Part shown: positions 1 to 6,637 of the stretch, piece after piece
Layout: every line of letters begins with the position of its first letter
Numbering within the stretch: the first letter of the stretch is position 1
Assembly (NCBI GenBank): GCA_048883105.1
Contig: JBHLQY010000057.1
Coordinates: 1-16,582, forward strand
Length of the DNA stretch: 16,582 nucleotides
Source: LW40-45 sp048883105
Lineage (GTDB): Archaea > Asgardarchaeota > Lokiarchaeia > Sigyniarchaeales > SOKP01
Direction: 5' to 3'
Notes under the pieces: model-generated
What the model saw: only the letters and a program-made list of their open reading frames with translations
Databases searched by the model: none
What the model was told of the DNA's origin: nothing
Program-made: the position numbers and the translations under genes

Positions 1-105
1 TATTTAGATACCAATGAAAGAAAGATCATAGAAAGTTTTAAAGAAACCATAACAGAATATTATAAAATCTTAAAGAATCTTAATATAAAAGCGGAGTTAA
101 ATTAG
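1..105 (+). CDS. 3' end of an unidentified protein-coding gene (partial)
   Basis: Frame 1 is open from the window edge to a TAG stop at 103-105 and gives 34 C-terminal residues, starting YLDTNERKIIESF and ending KNLNIKAELN. The stretch is charged and looks helical, with no diagnostic motif. It could be the C-terminal helix of almost any soluble protein, so I assign no function. It is called as coding because the frame is open to the edge and the composition (Glu, Lys, Ile, Asn) resembles the neighbouring proteins. The evidence is weak because only about 100 nt are visible. Confidence 0.5.
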   Translation, partial: YLDTNERKIIESFKETITEYYKILKNLNIKAELN

Positions 106-319
106 AATGTTTAATTTGTGCGATATAGAAATTTATCCGATGTGTTTTATTGAGAGAAAATAAAAACTGTTTAATTTTAGTATTTGCTTTTTAATACATT
201 TAAATATTTAAAAACTAATAACAAATTAAGAAGTTTTAAAAAATTTTATATTCATAAAAATATACTATTTATTGTATTACTTCTTTTTAATCAACAACGT
301 AAAATTTTTATGGTTTTCT
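106..319. promoter_or_regulatory. Intergenic region upstream of alba with TATA-like boxes
   Basis: This AT-rich spacer holds two possible archaeal TATA elements: an ATTTAAATATTTAAA stretch around 199-213, and AATATACTATT around 258-270 about 55 nt before the alba ATG. A third box, TTTTTAAT around 283-290, sits nearer the usual distance for a short-leader mRNA. Sequence alone does not decide between them. No reading frame longer than about 20 codons is convincing here. Confidence 0.35.
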
Positions 320-643
320 ATGGTTAACGCAACTACGATTTTTATTAAAAATCGACGAGATAAAAGTAAGATTATTAAAGATGCGATTTTTGCTTTCTCT
401 GGTGGGCGAAAATCTATTTTAATCAAAGGTGAAGGTGAAGAAATATCAACTGCAGTTGAAATTGCCGAGATTCTAAAAAATCGATTATATCCTGGTATAG
501 AAATAGAAAATGTGTCTTTGGGAAGTCGTCCTTTTTACGAACGCAAGCAGAGAGGCTATATTAATAGAAATAAATCAACCCAAAATAAAAAGGATATAAT
601 TTCTAAAATCGAAATTTTACTTAAAACTAAATCTTACATGTAA
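320..643 (+). CDS. alba: Alba family DNA/RNA-binding chromatin protein
   Basis: The 107-residue protein matches Alba, the small basic dimeric protein that coats DNA and RNA in most archaea. Residues 6-12 form the first strand (TIFIKNR). Residues 33-36 (ILIK) followed by GEGEEISTAVEIAEILKNRL correspond to the family signature (IKarGraIskAVdvveivrnRf). The strand ending VSLGSRP at about residues 65-71 matches the conserved eIrvGSq segment. The Arg/Lys-rich hairpin at about 70-90 would be the DNA-binding beta arm. An in-frame TTG at 272 would add 16 hydrophobic residues before ATG 320, but Alba proteins begin just before the first strand, so ATG 320 is preferred. The usual length is 90-100 aa, so the tail is slightly long. 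A zinc-ribbon ORF follows 33 nt downstream. Confidence 0.88.
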   Translation: MVNATTIFIKNRRDKSKIIKDAIFAFSGGRKSILIKGEGEEISTAVEIAEILKNRLYPGIEIENVSLGSRPFYERKQRGYINRNKSTQNKKDIISKIEILLKTKSYM

Positions 644-676
644 TTCTATGACATTTGAAAAATTAAGTTGTGATTT

Positions 677-850
677 ATGACAATTGGTTTTAAGAATTTA
701 GGACCTATGATTAAGGAGCTACGATTACCTGTTGTATGTGAAAAATGTGGTAATTATATCTATAAGATGTGGTTTTACGATGAAAATTCTAAAGATAAGG
801 AAAAAGTCGTTTTTGTTTGTAAAAACTGCCATAATAATTCAAAAAAATAG
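677..850 (+). CDS. Small zinc-ribbon protein (57 aa)
   Basis: ATG at 677 opens a 57-codon frame ending at TAG 848-850. The protein has two CxxC knuckles, VVCEKCGNYIY at about residues 20-30 and VCKNCHNN at about 47-54. The roughly 20 residues between them end in hydrophobic strands, the layout of a zinc ribbon. Such mini-proteins in archaea include RNA-polymerase-associated, ribosomal and hypothetical Zn-ribbon proteins, and I do not recognise a specific family. An in-frame stop at 671-673 fixes the frame's upstream limit. A later ATG at 707 would still keep both CxxC pairs. It lies 33 nt after alba on the same strand, so the two may be co-transcribed, and a T-run follows downstream. Confidence comes from the paired cysteine motifs and context. 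Confidence 0.68.
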   Translation: MTIGFKNLGPMIKELRLPVVCEKCGNYIYKMWFYDENSKDKEKVVFVCKNCHNNSKK

Positions 851-907
851 GAAATTCTAAATTTTATAATTATTAGTATTATCCAATTTTTTAGCTACTT
901 TTCTCTG

Positions 908-941
908 TTTTTTTTTTCTAAGTCAACTTTTCTTGACTGAG
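908..941 (+). terminator. Oligo-T run and short hairpin after the zinc-ribbon gene
   Basis: A run of ten T at 908-917 lies about 58 nt after the zinc-ribbon stop, consistent with archaeal oligo-T termination. It is followed by a 6-bp inverted repeat, AGTCAA (921-926) and TTGACT (933-938), with a 6-nt loop and a T-rich flank. The site lies between convergent genes (677-850 + and 1052-1450 -) and could end transcription for both. Confidence 0.45.
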
Positions 942-1051
942 TTTTAATTTATATATTATTAAAAATAAATCTCATTTAAAAAGAAAAAAAAGTTGTTAAA
1001 ATTTAATATCTTGGTGAATATATTAGGCCGGATTCATAAGTTTTTTAGAAG

Positions 1052-1450
1052 TTATTTTTGATGCTGTATAAAGAAATAGATATTGCCGATAGCTAATACG
1101 ATGAGCAATGTTGTATCAAAAGCAACTGAAGCTAAAGCAGTTGGGGAGAATTGTGTAACAAAAACGCTCCATATATTTACTATAGCCAATGAAATAAGCC
1201 ATATAATTGAGAATTCCACGAAGATTTTCACATTTTCCCAATCAGTCTCTCTATATGCCATCACTGACATAATGGTCAAAGTAAGGAGAGTTATGCCAAG
1301 AATTCTACCGAAGATAGGATCAAAATAAGGCCAATCAACCATTACCCAATATATCTCTAATATGATTAAGTAAATAATAGTAAATATCAAACCTAATATA
1401 CTATTAATTAGGAACCATAACTTTAACCATTTTGAAATTTCTTTAGCCAT
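1052..1450 (-). CDS. Four-helix integral membrane protein of unknown function
   Basis: The 132-residue hydrophobic protein has four likely transmembrane segments at about residues 11-33, 46-64, 78-98 and 108-128. A short basic N-terminus (MAKEISKWLK) comes before the first, suggesting a cytoplasmic N-terminus. The loop at 38-48 (DWPYFDPIFGR) is aromatic and acidic, and the 67-75 loop (RETDWENVK) is charged. There is no signal peptide separate from TM1 and no catalytic motif that I can see. I do not recognise the family. ATG at 1450 is supported by a TATA-like TTTAAAAA about 29 nt upstream on the minus strand. It is transcribed apart from the VTT gene upstream, from which it is separated by 194 nt. 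Confidence 0.7.
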   Translation of the reverse strand: MAKEISKWLKLWFLINSILGLIFTIIYLIILEIYWVMVDWPYFDPIFGRILGITLLTLTIMSVMAYRETDWENVKIFVEFSIIWLISLAIVNIWSVFVTQFSPTALASVAFDTTLLIVLAIGNIYFFIQHQK

Positions 1451-1472
1451 CTTATTTAATCACTCTCATAGA

Positions 1473-1486
1473 ATCTTTTTAAATTT
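1473..1486 (-). promoter_or_regulatory. TATA/BRE-like promoter of the four-helix membrane protein gene
   Basis: On the minus strand the sequence reads GCAAATTTAAAAAG, an archaeal BRE/TATA pattern centred about 29 nt before ATG 1450. That predicts a leaderless or very short-leader transcript. The rest of the 1451-1644 gap shows nothing I can assign. Confidence 0.5.
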
Positions 1487-1644
1487 GCTTTGGAAAACAT
1501 TTGTTAAACTTTTTGATTAAAGAATTTGTAATTGAGGTTACGATATTAGTCAATATAAATATGTATGCTAAAAATGTTTCAAAAGAATTACCTAAATCTT
1601 AAAATAAGGTCTATATATCGCTTACTGTTTATTTCTAAAAACAA

Positions 1645-2457
1645 TTAAATATTTTGCTTTTTTTTCTCTCTATTTTCAATATATTTATTCCAATCAAAAG
1701 CTAGAATAAAGAACATTAAAGTCAGAGTCATTAAAAGCATAAGAGCTTCTGTAACAATGCTAGACACATCATTCGTTTCTATTCCTAAGAAAGTATATCC
1801 TATCATGATTAATATTGGCAAAATACAATAAAAAATTGTTGTAACATTTTTTCCAATCCATCCAGGTAGAATGCATTTCCAAAAAGGATATTTTATCATA
1901 CTTAGACCCGCAATCAAGAAATCATCAGGTATGGGAGTGGCAGCAGCTAAAAAAATATATAACCATGTTCTTTTTGGATTCGCTAACACTAACTTTCCAA
2001 AACCTTTCATATTTTCGAGAGTGTAAGAATGCCGTTTTTCAGCTATTTTTCTTGCTCCAGATCCAATCAGATAACTTGTATATTCTCCCAATATGCTTCC
2101 CAGACCACCTACAAGTGCAATTCCCATGATTTCTAACCAAAAAGGAGTAAAAATAAGAATCTCATTGACGCTCATTCCCAAATTTCGGTATCTAATATAT
2201 AATGAATTAGAGAGAGAAAATAAAACAAAAGGAAAAGGTATTGGAAATCCAACAGATGCAGAACCAATCAGACATATTATGAATGCAATTAAAAGAGCCC
2301 ATAAATAATTTGGTCCTTCAGTAAGATTTGCAATTTCTTGCCTTCCTTTTATTATTATGTTTTGAATATCTGGCACTAAAAAAAATAATACAAGATAAAT
2401 TACTACTGCTAAATAAAAGAATGTAAAAACAATAGTTAAATTCTTTCCAACACCCAT
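1645..2457 (-). CDS. DedA/VTT (SNARE-associated) family membrane protein
   Basis: The 270-residue polytopic membrane protein resembles the DedA/TMEM41/VMP1 (VTT domain) superfamily, which is linked to lipid scrambling or flipping and membrane homeostasis. Visible hallmarks are a first hydrophobic segment at about 8-30, a second at about 50-72, and a Gly-rich GGLGSILGEYTSYLIGSG segment at about 116-133, the equivalent of the DedA G-x-x-x-G re-entrant region. ATPIPDDFLIAGLSMIKYP at about 173-191 corresponds to the F/TPxP(D) second re-entrant loop with conserved Pro and Asp. WIGKNVTTIFY at about 200-210 and a final helix at about 235-256 complete the layout. The C-terminus is basic (NREKKKQNI). 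It lies 36 nt downstream of the cyclophilin-like gene, probably in one operon. The substrate is unknown; the family call is fairly firm. Confidence 0.8.
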   Translation of the reverse strand: MGVGKNLTIVFTFFYLAVVIYLVLFFLVPDIQNIIIKGRQEIANLTEGPNYLWALLIAFIICLIGSASVGFPIPFPFVLFSLSNSLYIRYRNLGMSVNEILIFTPFWLEIMGIALVGGLGSILGEYTSYLIGSGARKIAEKRHSYTLENMKGFGKLVLANPKRTWLYIFLAAATPIPDDFLIAGLSMIKYPFWKCILPGWIGKNVTTIFYCILPILIMIGYTFLGIETNDVSSIVTEALMLLMTLTLMFFILAFDWNKYIENREKKKQNI

Positions 2458-2493
2458 TCTTAGAAGTAACTCTTATATTTTTTATCTTAGTTT

Positions 2494-2883
2494 TTATTTC
2501 ATTTTAAATATTTTGGTGTTCAATCCATTTCTTGCAGATAAAATTTCTTCACTAATAGTAATTTTACCAACTTTGTTTACTTTATTTGGCATTTCTAGAT
2601 TTTCAATAACTATAATCAATTCATCTGTTTTCGGATTATAAACCAAATCGCCTTTTTCAACATCTTTAATAGATTTTGGATTTATACCTTCTATTAAACC
2701 CAAACCAGGAAGCGTCCAATATTTCTTCGATCCAAAACTAAAACGTCCTCTTAGTACAAATGGCATCTTATCAAGTATAGCATCAGCAGAAATCGGAGCA
2801 AAAATACGGTCAATATAACCGTTTAAAGGTGTTATCCCGAAAATTTCAATCTTGATAGGGATATCTCCACCTGATTCTGACAT
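2494..2883 (-). CDS. Cyclophilin-like (TM1367-type) small protein
   Basis: The 129-residue soluble protein has a layout I associate with TM1367-type cyclophilin-like beta-barrel proteins of bacteria and archaea. It has an N-terminal strand (IKIEIFG), then an acidic/hydrophobic motif IFAPISADAILDKMPFVLRG at about 27-46, matching the 'aP.Ta.ailk.LP' helix. VEKGDLVYNPKTDELIIVI at about 75-93 matches the conserved 'v..GDiaYwPpg.alciffg' segment. These proteins have the cyclophilin fold, but peptidyl-prolyl isomerase activity is not established for them, so I do not claim it. ATG at 2883 has a TATATATA stretch about 28 nt upstream. It is first gene of a two-gene operon with the VTT protein. A general beta-barrel protein of other function is the main alternative. 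Confidence 0.6.
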   Translation of the reverse strand: MSESGGDIPIKIEIFGITPLNGYIDRIFAPISADAILDKMPFVLRGRFSFGSKKYWTLPGLGLIEGINPKSIKDVEKGDLVYNPKTDELIIVIENLEMPNKVNKVGKITISEEILSARNGLNTKIFKMK

Positions 2884-2904
2884 ATTCTATAAATAAAGTA
2901 AATA

Positions 2905-2918
2905 AATATATATATTAT
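2905..2918 (-). promoter_or_regulatory. TATA-like promoter of the cyclophilin-like/VTT operon
   Basis: The minus strand carries a TATATATA tract at about 2907-2916, centred about 28 nt before ATG 2883. This is the usual archaeal spacing for a leaderless or short-leader transcript. The low-complexity AT context lowers confidence. Confidence 0.4.
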
Positions 2919-2973
2919 TTCAAAAAAGTAAAAGTTTTAAATGTTTTATTTTGGCAAGGAATTTTGTATAATA

Positions 2974-2988
2974 GGAAGATTTAAATAA
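2974..2988 (+). promoter_or_regulatory. Strong forward BRE/TATA promoter without a recognised gene
   Basis: The plus strand reads GGAAGATTTAAATAA, a purine-rich BRE followed by TTTAAATA at 2980-2987, one of the best archaeal promoter matches in the window. It predicts a transcription start near 3006-3012. No long forward gene follows. An ATG at 3006 sits exactly where a leaderless start would be, but the frame ends after 16 codons at TGA 3054-3056. It may drive a small RNA or a micro-peptide. Confidence 0.5.
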
Positions 2989-3168
2989 CTAAAAAAAGAT
3001 ATTATATGTGGACAATAGAAGATATGCAATGGTTAAAATGCGTAAACACAGTCTGAGCTGTTGAGCTGTATTACGAATATTTTTAATCGGTTCTTAATTC
3101 TCGACAATTTTTTATTAACAACCTTAGTACATTTTAACAAAAAAATTACTCCAAAGATTTATATATTC

Positions 3169-3205
3169 CTTTATTACCCTTGTACAAAAGTACATTTTAA
3201 TAAAG
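3169..3205. repeat. Imperfect palindrome (CTTTATTA...GTAC/GTAC...TAATAAAG)
   Basis: CTTTATTA at 3169-3176 is the reverse complement of TAATAAAG at 3198-3205. Inside these arms, GTAC (3182-3185) pairs with GTAC (3190-3193) around AAAA. It could be an operator or an RNA hairpin. The right half overlaps the second copy of the AGTACATTTTAA direct repeat. Confidence 0.4.
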
Positions 3206-3251
3206 AATTACACAAAATTAACTAAATACGTTCCTTATAACTTTTAAGATT

Positions 3252-3283
3252 AGAGACAAAGCAACTTTTTTACTTTGATCTCT
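3252..3283. repeat. Stem-loop AGAGACAAAG / CTTTGATCTCT
   Basis: AGAGACAAAG (3252-3261) can pair with CTTTGATCTCT (3273-3283), giving ten base pairs with one bulged A at 3278 and an 11-nt T-rich loop. It is the longest stem I see in the gap and is unrelated to any coding region. Confidence 0.4.
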
Positions 3284-3394
3284 TGTCGATTTAAATAGTT
3301 ATTTCTAATACCCGAGACAATTAACCCTTTTGAAAAAACAAAATAGAAGCTTTGATTTCGTAGGATAATTGTCAGATCTTAGAAAAATAACCAT

Positions 3395-4279
3395 CTAAAT
3401 TCCTTCGAAACAAAAATCCTTTGAATTATCGGAGCTTCTATTGTCCTCTTTTTTTCTTCTTTTTGAGAGATTATTAAATATATTTAAATCTGTTTCATAA
3501 TCAATATCGTGAAAATTGAATTTTTTTTCTATTTTCATTGCAATAATCTCACTTCCATTTCTTATCATATGATTTATAATTTCTCTAATTGTATTTACCG
3601 AAAATTTTTTCTCAACGTTTTTAATCCGGTTAATAAAATCAAAGGAAAATATAAAAACAGGTATTAATTGTCTTATAAAATCTGAATCAGAAAAGTCCTG
3701 TAAAATATCTTGTTTAATTTGTCTTATAAAGTATTTAAAATCTTTTTTCTCAATATCAGCGATTGAAATTGATTTAGATTCTTGTTGTTCTTTTAGAGCG
3801 CTAACTATCATTTCTCTATAAAAGATTAAAGGATATTTTTGAGTAAGATTGAAATTATTCACAATAATACTAAAAATTTGACCTAGTAGCTTAAATTGAA
3901 AAATTGTGTCTCCAGGAATTACAATATATGTGAAATTCCTCTTAAATATATTTTTATTCTTAGTAATGGTTAGAAATGAATATAACGGTCCTAATTTATA
4001 TTGATTGCCGGAATCTATTATTACTAGTTTTTCTTCAAAATTAGAATTATAATTCTTTATTGAGGAAATACATTTATCAATCTTAGTTCCCAAATGACCT
4101 TTTACTATAGCGATTCGATGAATTCCTAATTCAATTAAACTAGAAATTGTATGCTCTAAAATTGAAATATTATTTAATCCTTTAATTTTTATCAATGGTT
4201 TTGGGATGTTCCTAGTAATTTCTTTAAGTCTGATTCCTTCTCCAGCACATAGAATTATTGCTATAATTTTATTTTTCAA
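3395..4279 (-). CDS. Sugar-phosphate-type nucleotidyltransferase (NTP_transferase family)
   Basis: The 294-residue protein has the GT-A-like nucleotidyltransferase fold that couples NTP with a phosphorylated sugar, polyol or choline. Residues 6-18 (IAIILCAGEGIRL) and the PKPL at 26-29 form the signature LxAGxGxRLxPLT...PKPL that binds the nucleotide. VIPGDTIF at about 120-127 carries the metal-binding Asp124. DIDYETDLNIFN near residue 260 resembles the C-terminal DI(D/N)T.eDL motif of LicC/inositol-phosphate-type cytidylyltransferases. The start is TTG at 4279, 2 nt after the map stop; no ATG precedes the signature, and the fold begins right there, so the TTG is needed and translation is probably coupled to map. 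The last 25 residues are charged and probably disordered. The sugar and base specificity cannot be read from sequence. Confidence 0.75.
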   Translation of the reverse strand: MKNKIIAIILCAGEGIRLKEITRNIPKPLIKIKGLNNISILEHTISSLIELGIHRIAIVKGHLGTKIDKCISSIKNYNSNFEEKLVIIDSGNQYKLGPLYSFLTITKNKNIFKRNFTYIVIPGDTIFQFKLLGQIFSIIVNNFNLTQKYPLIFYREMIVSALKEQQESKSISIADIEKKDFKYFIRQIKQDILQDFSDSDFIRQLIPVFIFSFDFINRIKNVEKKFSVNTIREIINHMIRNGSEIIAMKIEKKFNFHDIDYETDLNIFNNLSKRRKKEDNRSSDNSKDFCFEGI

Positions 4280-4281
4280 GA

Positions 4282-5199
4282 CTATTCTCTCGTCGTGACT
4301 ATAGTTCTGCCGTCCAAATCAATTACAATAGTGTGTTCTTCTTGAGCTACAGGAGCTCCAGTTCTTTCCACTAAAATTGGATAATGATCAAGTATTTTTT
4401 TTCTTAAAAACGAATCTATTATTCTATTAATTTTAGTTTTAGGGATGAGATTATTATTTTCGAGGAAACGAGGTGAGAATGGAAGATGTTTACAATGTTT
4501 CTCAATATTATTCATAAATCCTTGTTCTTCATAAGGTATATTTTTCTTAATTTTTTTAACAAATCGATAAATGTAAGAGCGTGGTCCATTGTCAACTCTT
4601 CCTACTCCAGAAGTAGCAAATGGTTCACACGCATAGGCATCGCCAGGCTTTAAAACTTGATTATGAATTTTCTCTTTGTAATTTGGTATAAATGGTCCTG
4701 CATGTAAAATGTATTGCTTTAATTCATGACCCCCTAAATTTACAATTGGTCTTAAACCATGTGCGATAATTCTATTTGCGATAACTTCACCCAATTCATA
4801 TAATTTGATACCTGGTTTAAAAATCTCAATCGCAACTTCAAGACCTTCTTTTGCTGCATCGACATAATTTTGAAGTTCAGGGTCGTTATCAATATTAATT
4901 GTAAAAGCTGAATCCGCTATATATCCATTAAAGTGGGCCCCAATATCAATTTTTAATAAACCCATCTCGGGGACGACCGTATTATCATCAATAGGAGGGC
5001 TATAGTGAGCAGCAATTTCATTTAAAGACATATTTATCGGAAAAGCCAAGGCACATCCATTATTTATTATCTCAGCCTCACATCTATTGGCAATTTCTAA
5101 AAATAAAGCACCTGATTTTGTAATTTCGCGAGCTAGCTTTTTAGCAGCGATTACAGCTTTTCCAGCTTTTATATAATCTTGGAGATAATCTTCACTCAT
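4282..5199 (-). CDS. map: Methionine aminopeptidase, type 2 (archaeal)
   Basis: The 305-residue enzyme removes the initiator methionine from new proteins using a dinuclear metal centre. All five metal ligands of the pita-bread fold are visible: Asp85 and Asp96 (KIDIGAHFNGYIADSAFT), His158 (NLGGHEL), Glu192 (YACEPFAT) and Glu288 (AQEEHTIV). The substrate-binding histidines His65 (AAHYSP) and His166 (LHAGP) are also present. The roughly 60-residue insertion between 205 and 265 is the helical subdomain that separates type 2 from type 1. The length matches archaeal MetAP-II (about 295 aa). ATG at 5199 lies 31 nt after aspS, and the stop lies 2 nt before the nucleotidyltransferase start, so aspS-map-nucleotidyltransferase form one operon. 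The assignment is firm. Confidence 0.96.
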   Translation of the reverse strand: MSEDYLQDYIKAGKAVIAAKKLAREITKSGALFLEIANRCEAEIINNGCALAFPINMSLNEIAAHYSPPIDDNTVVPEMGLLKIDIGAHFNGYIADSAFTINIDNDPELQNYVDAAKEGLEVAIEIFKPGIKLYELGEVIANRIIAHGLRPIVNLGGHELKQYILHAGPFIPNYKEKIHNQVLKPGDAYACEPFATSGVGRVDNGPRSYIYRFVKKIKKNIPYEEQGFMNNIEKHCKHLPFSPRFLENNNLIPKTKINRIIDSFLRKKILDHYPILVERTGAPVAQEEHTIVIDLDGRTIVTTRE

Positions 5200-5230
5200 T
5201 TTTAATAAATATTAAATTAAATAAAATGGA

Positions 5231-6550
5231 TTAAGGAGTTAATCTATCTGGAGTTCGCGGATACATCACGCTTTCTCTAATATCTTTCAATCCACATAAA
5301 AATGTGACCCATCTTGCTATACCTAGACCTACACCAGCGTGAGGTGGCATACCAAAATCAAATGTTCGAAGATGCGACTCAAATGAGGCAGAATTTAGCC
5401 CCTTTGCTTCAAGCGCTGCAGTTAATTGTGTTTTATTATGAACCCTTGTCCCACCTGACGTTAATTCTAACCATCCCATTTGTAGGTCGAATGATTCACT
5501 GTATTTTGGATCTTTTGATGGCATAATGTAAAATGGTTTAATTGACATGGGCCAATGAGTGATGTAATAATATCCTGTTAATTCTTCTCCTAATTTTCGA
5601 TAAGCTTCCGTCGAGATATCTTCGCCCCATTCAATTTCTATTCTAAATTTAGTATTTATTAATTCTAAAATCTCGTCGTAAGTATATCGAGGGAAAGGAA
5701 TTTCTGGGATTGTTGTCTTGTTTTCCATTTTTAAAAACTTTAGCGCATCCATTTTATTCTTTCTAATATCTTTGATAACATTATGAATTAACTCTTCTAA
5801 AATCTTGAGGATATCACTCATATCTGCAAAAGCCATTTCGATATCTAGAACAAAAATCTCACATAAATGCCTTTTTGTACGACTTTTCTCAGCTCTGAAA
5901 CAAGGGCTAATTTCAAAAACACGTTCATATACACCACTTAATTGTTCTTTATATAATTGGGCTGACTGTGTTAAAAAGGCTTCTCTCTCAAAATACATAA
6001 TCGGAAATAATTCAGTTCCCCCTTCTGTTGCTGATCCGATAATTTTCGGTGTTGTCATTTCTGTAAAATCGTTTGCAAATAGAAATTTTCGAATAGCTCT
6101 TAGTAATTCTCCTCTTATTTCAAAAACTGCCTGATTTCTTAGAGATCTCAAATCTAAAGCTCTATTATTTAGTCTAAGATCTAATTCTGAAATAGTCTCT
6201 CCAGTCATATCTATTGGTAGCTTTTCTGGAGTGGTATTAAGAATTTTTATCTCAATGGGAATAATTTCAATACCACCAGGAGCTTTATCAAAAGTTTTTA
6301 CTTTTCCTTTTACCATAATACAATCTTGATAACCTAATTTAGCTTTTTCAAAAACTTCGTTGGAAACGACACCTTTTTTTAAGGTTATTTGTCGCTCGCC
6401 ATATTTGTCTTGAAGGTTTATAAACTTTAATCCTCCAAGATCTCTATAATTGCGGACCCAGCCGCCAAGTAATACTTCTTGATCAACTAATTCAGGAGTA
6501 ACATCTTTTGTATAATGTGTTTTTCTCCATTCACCAATTTCATCTAGCAT
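5231..6550 (-). CDS. aspS: Aspartyl-tRNA synthetase, archaeal type (probably non-discriminating)
   Basis: This class IIb synthetase attaches aspartate to tRNA. An N-terminal OB-fold anticodon-binding domain (GGWVRNYRDLGGLKFINLQD, about residues 29-48) precedes the catalytic domain. That domain has the flipping-loop region TPKIIGSATEGGTELFPI, motif 2 (FRAEKSRTKRHLCEIF) and motif 3 (GVGLGIARW) near the end; the protein ends PRTPDRLTP as in archaeal and eukaryotic AspRS. An upstream TTG at 6562 would add MPQN, but ATG 6550 is preferred because a TTTTTAAAA box lies 28 nt before it. In the OB fold the position usually Trp in discriminating enzymes is Arg (VRNYRDLG), and the second determinant, usually Lys, lies in KAPGG with Pro. 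This suggests it may also charge tRNA-Asn. It is the first gene of the aspS-map operon. Confidence 0.96.
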   Translation of the reverse strand: MLDEIGEWRKTHYTKDVTPELVDQEVLLGGWVRNYRDLGGLKFINLQDKYGERQITLKKGVVSNEVFEKAKLGYQDCIMVKGKVKTFDKAPGGIEIIPIEIKILNTTPEKLPIDMTGETISELDLRLNNRALDLRSLRNQAVFEIRGELLRAIRKFLFANDFTEMTTPKIIGSATEGGTELFPIMYFEREAFLTQSAQLYKEQLSGVYERVFEISPCFRAEKSRTKRHLCEIFVLDIEMAFADMSDILKILEELIHNVIKDIRKNKMDALKFLKMENKTTIPEIPFPRYTYDEILELINTKFRIEIEWGEDISTEAYRKLGEELTGYYYITHWPMSIKPFYIMPSKDPKYSESFDLQMGWLELTSGGTRVHNKTQLTAALEAKGLNSASFESHLRTFDFGMPPHAGVGLGIARWVTFLCGLKDIRESVMYPRTPDRLTP

Positions 6551-6570
6551 ATTCTGTGGCAAACAGTAAT

Positions 6571-6586
6571 TTTTTTTAAAAATTAA
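6571..6586 (-). promoter_or_regulatory. TATA-like promoter of the aspS operon
   Basis: The minus strand reads AATTTTTAAAAAAA, centred about 28 nt upstream of ATG 6550. The 75-87 nt between aspS and the divergent methyltransferase gene must also hold that gene's promoter; an ATAAAATTTTTT stretch at about 6607-6618 on the plus strand is the best candidate for it. Confidence 0.4.
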
Positions 6587-6637
6587 AATTTGAAATGTAG
6601 AATAACAATAAAATTTTTTGTCTTCTTATTCTAAATT

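Larger units (their letters stand above)
2989..3394. other. Long intergenic region with inverted and direct repeats, possible ncRNA
   Basis: This is the bulk of the only gap over 300 nt (2884-3394). It has no convincing gene. Visible elements are a tandem 8-mer TGAGCTGT (3054-3061, 3062-3069); a 12-bp direct repeat AGTACATTTTAA (3126-3137 and 3189-3200); a TATA-like TTTATATATT at about 3158-3167; an imperfect palindrome at 3169-3205; a stem-loop at 3252-3283; and an 8-bp inverted repeat GACAATTA/TAATTGTC (3316-3323, 3366-3373). Together they suggest regulatory or non-coding RNA content, but the base composition is AT-rich and chance repeats are likely. The nucleotidyltransferase gene ends at 3395 on the opposite strand, so its 3' UTR also lies here. 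Confidence 0.4.

Noticed and set aside
107..163. 18-codon ORF after the first gene
   Set aside because: It is too short, has no clear promoter or ribosome site and no recognisable pattern; chance ORF in AT-rich DNA.
3006..3083. Selenoprotein with in-frame TGA
   Set aside because: There is no visible SECIS-like GC stem after the TAA, the product would be only about 26 aa, and no known selenoprotein family matches. It is kept as an open micro-ORF/ncRNA question only.
2884..3394. CRISPR array, transposon ends or integration site
   Set aside because: The repeats are short, few and unequally spaced, no transposase or integrase gene is present, and no tRNA gene is nearby.
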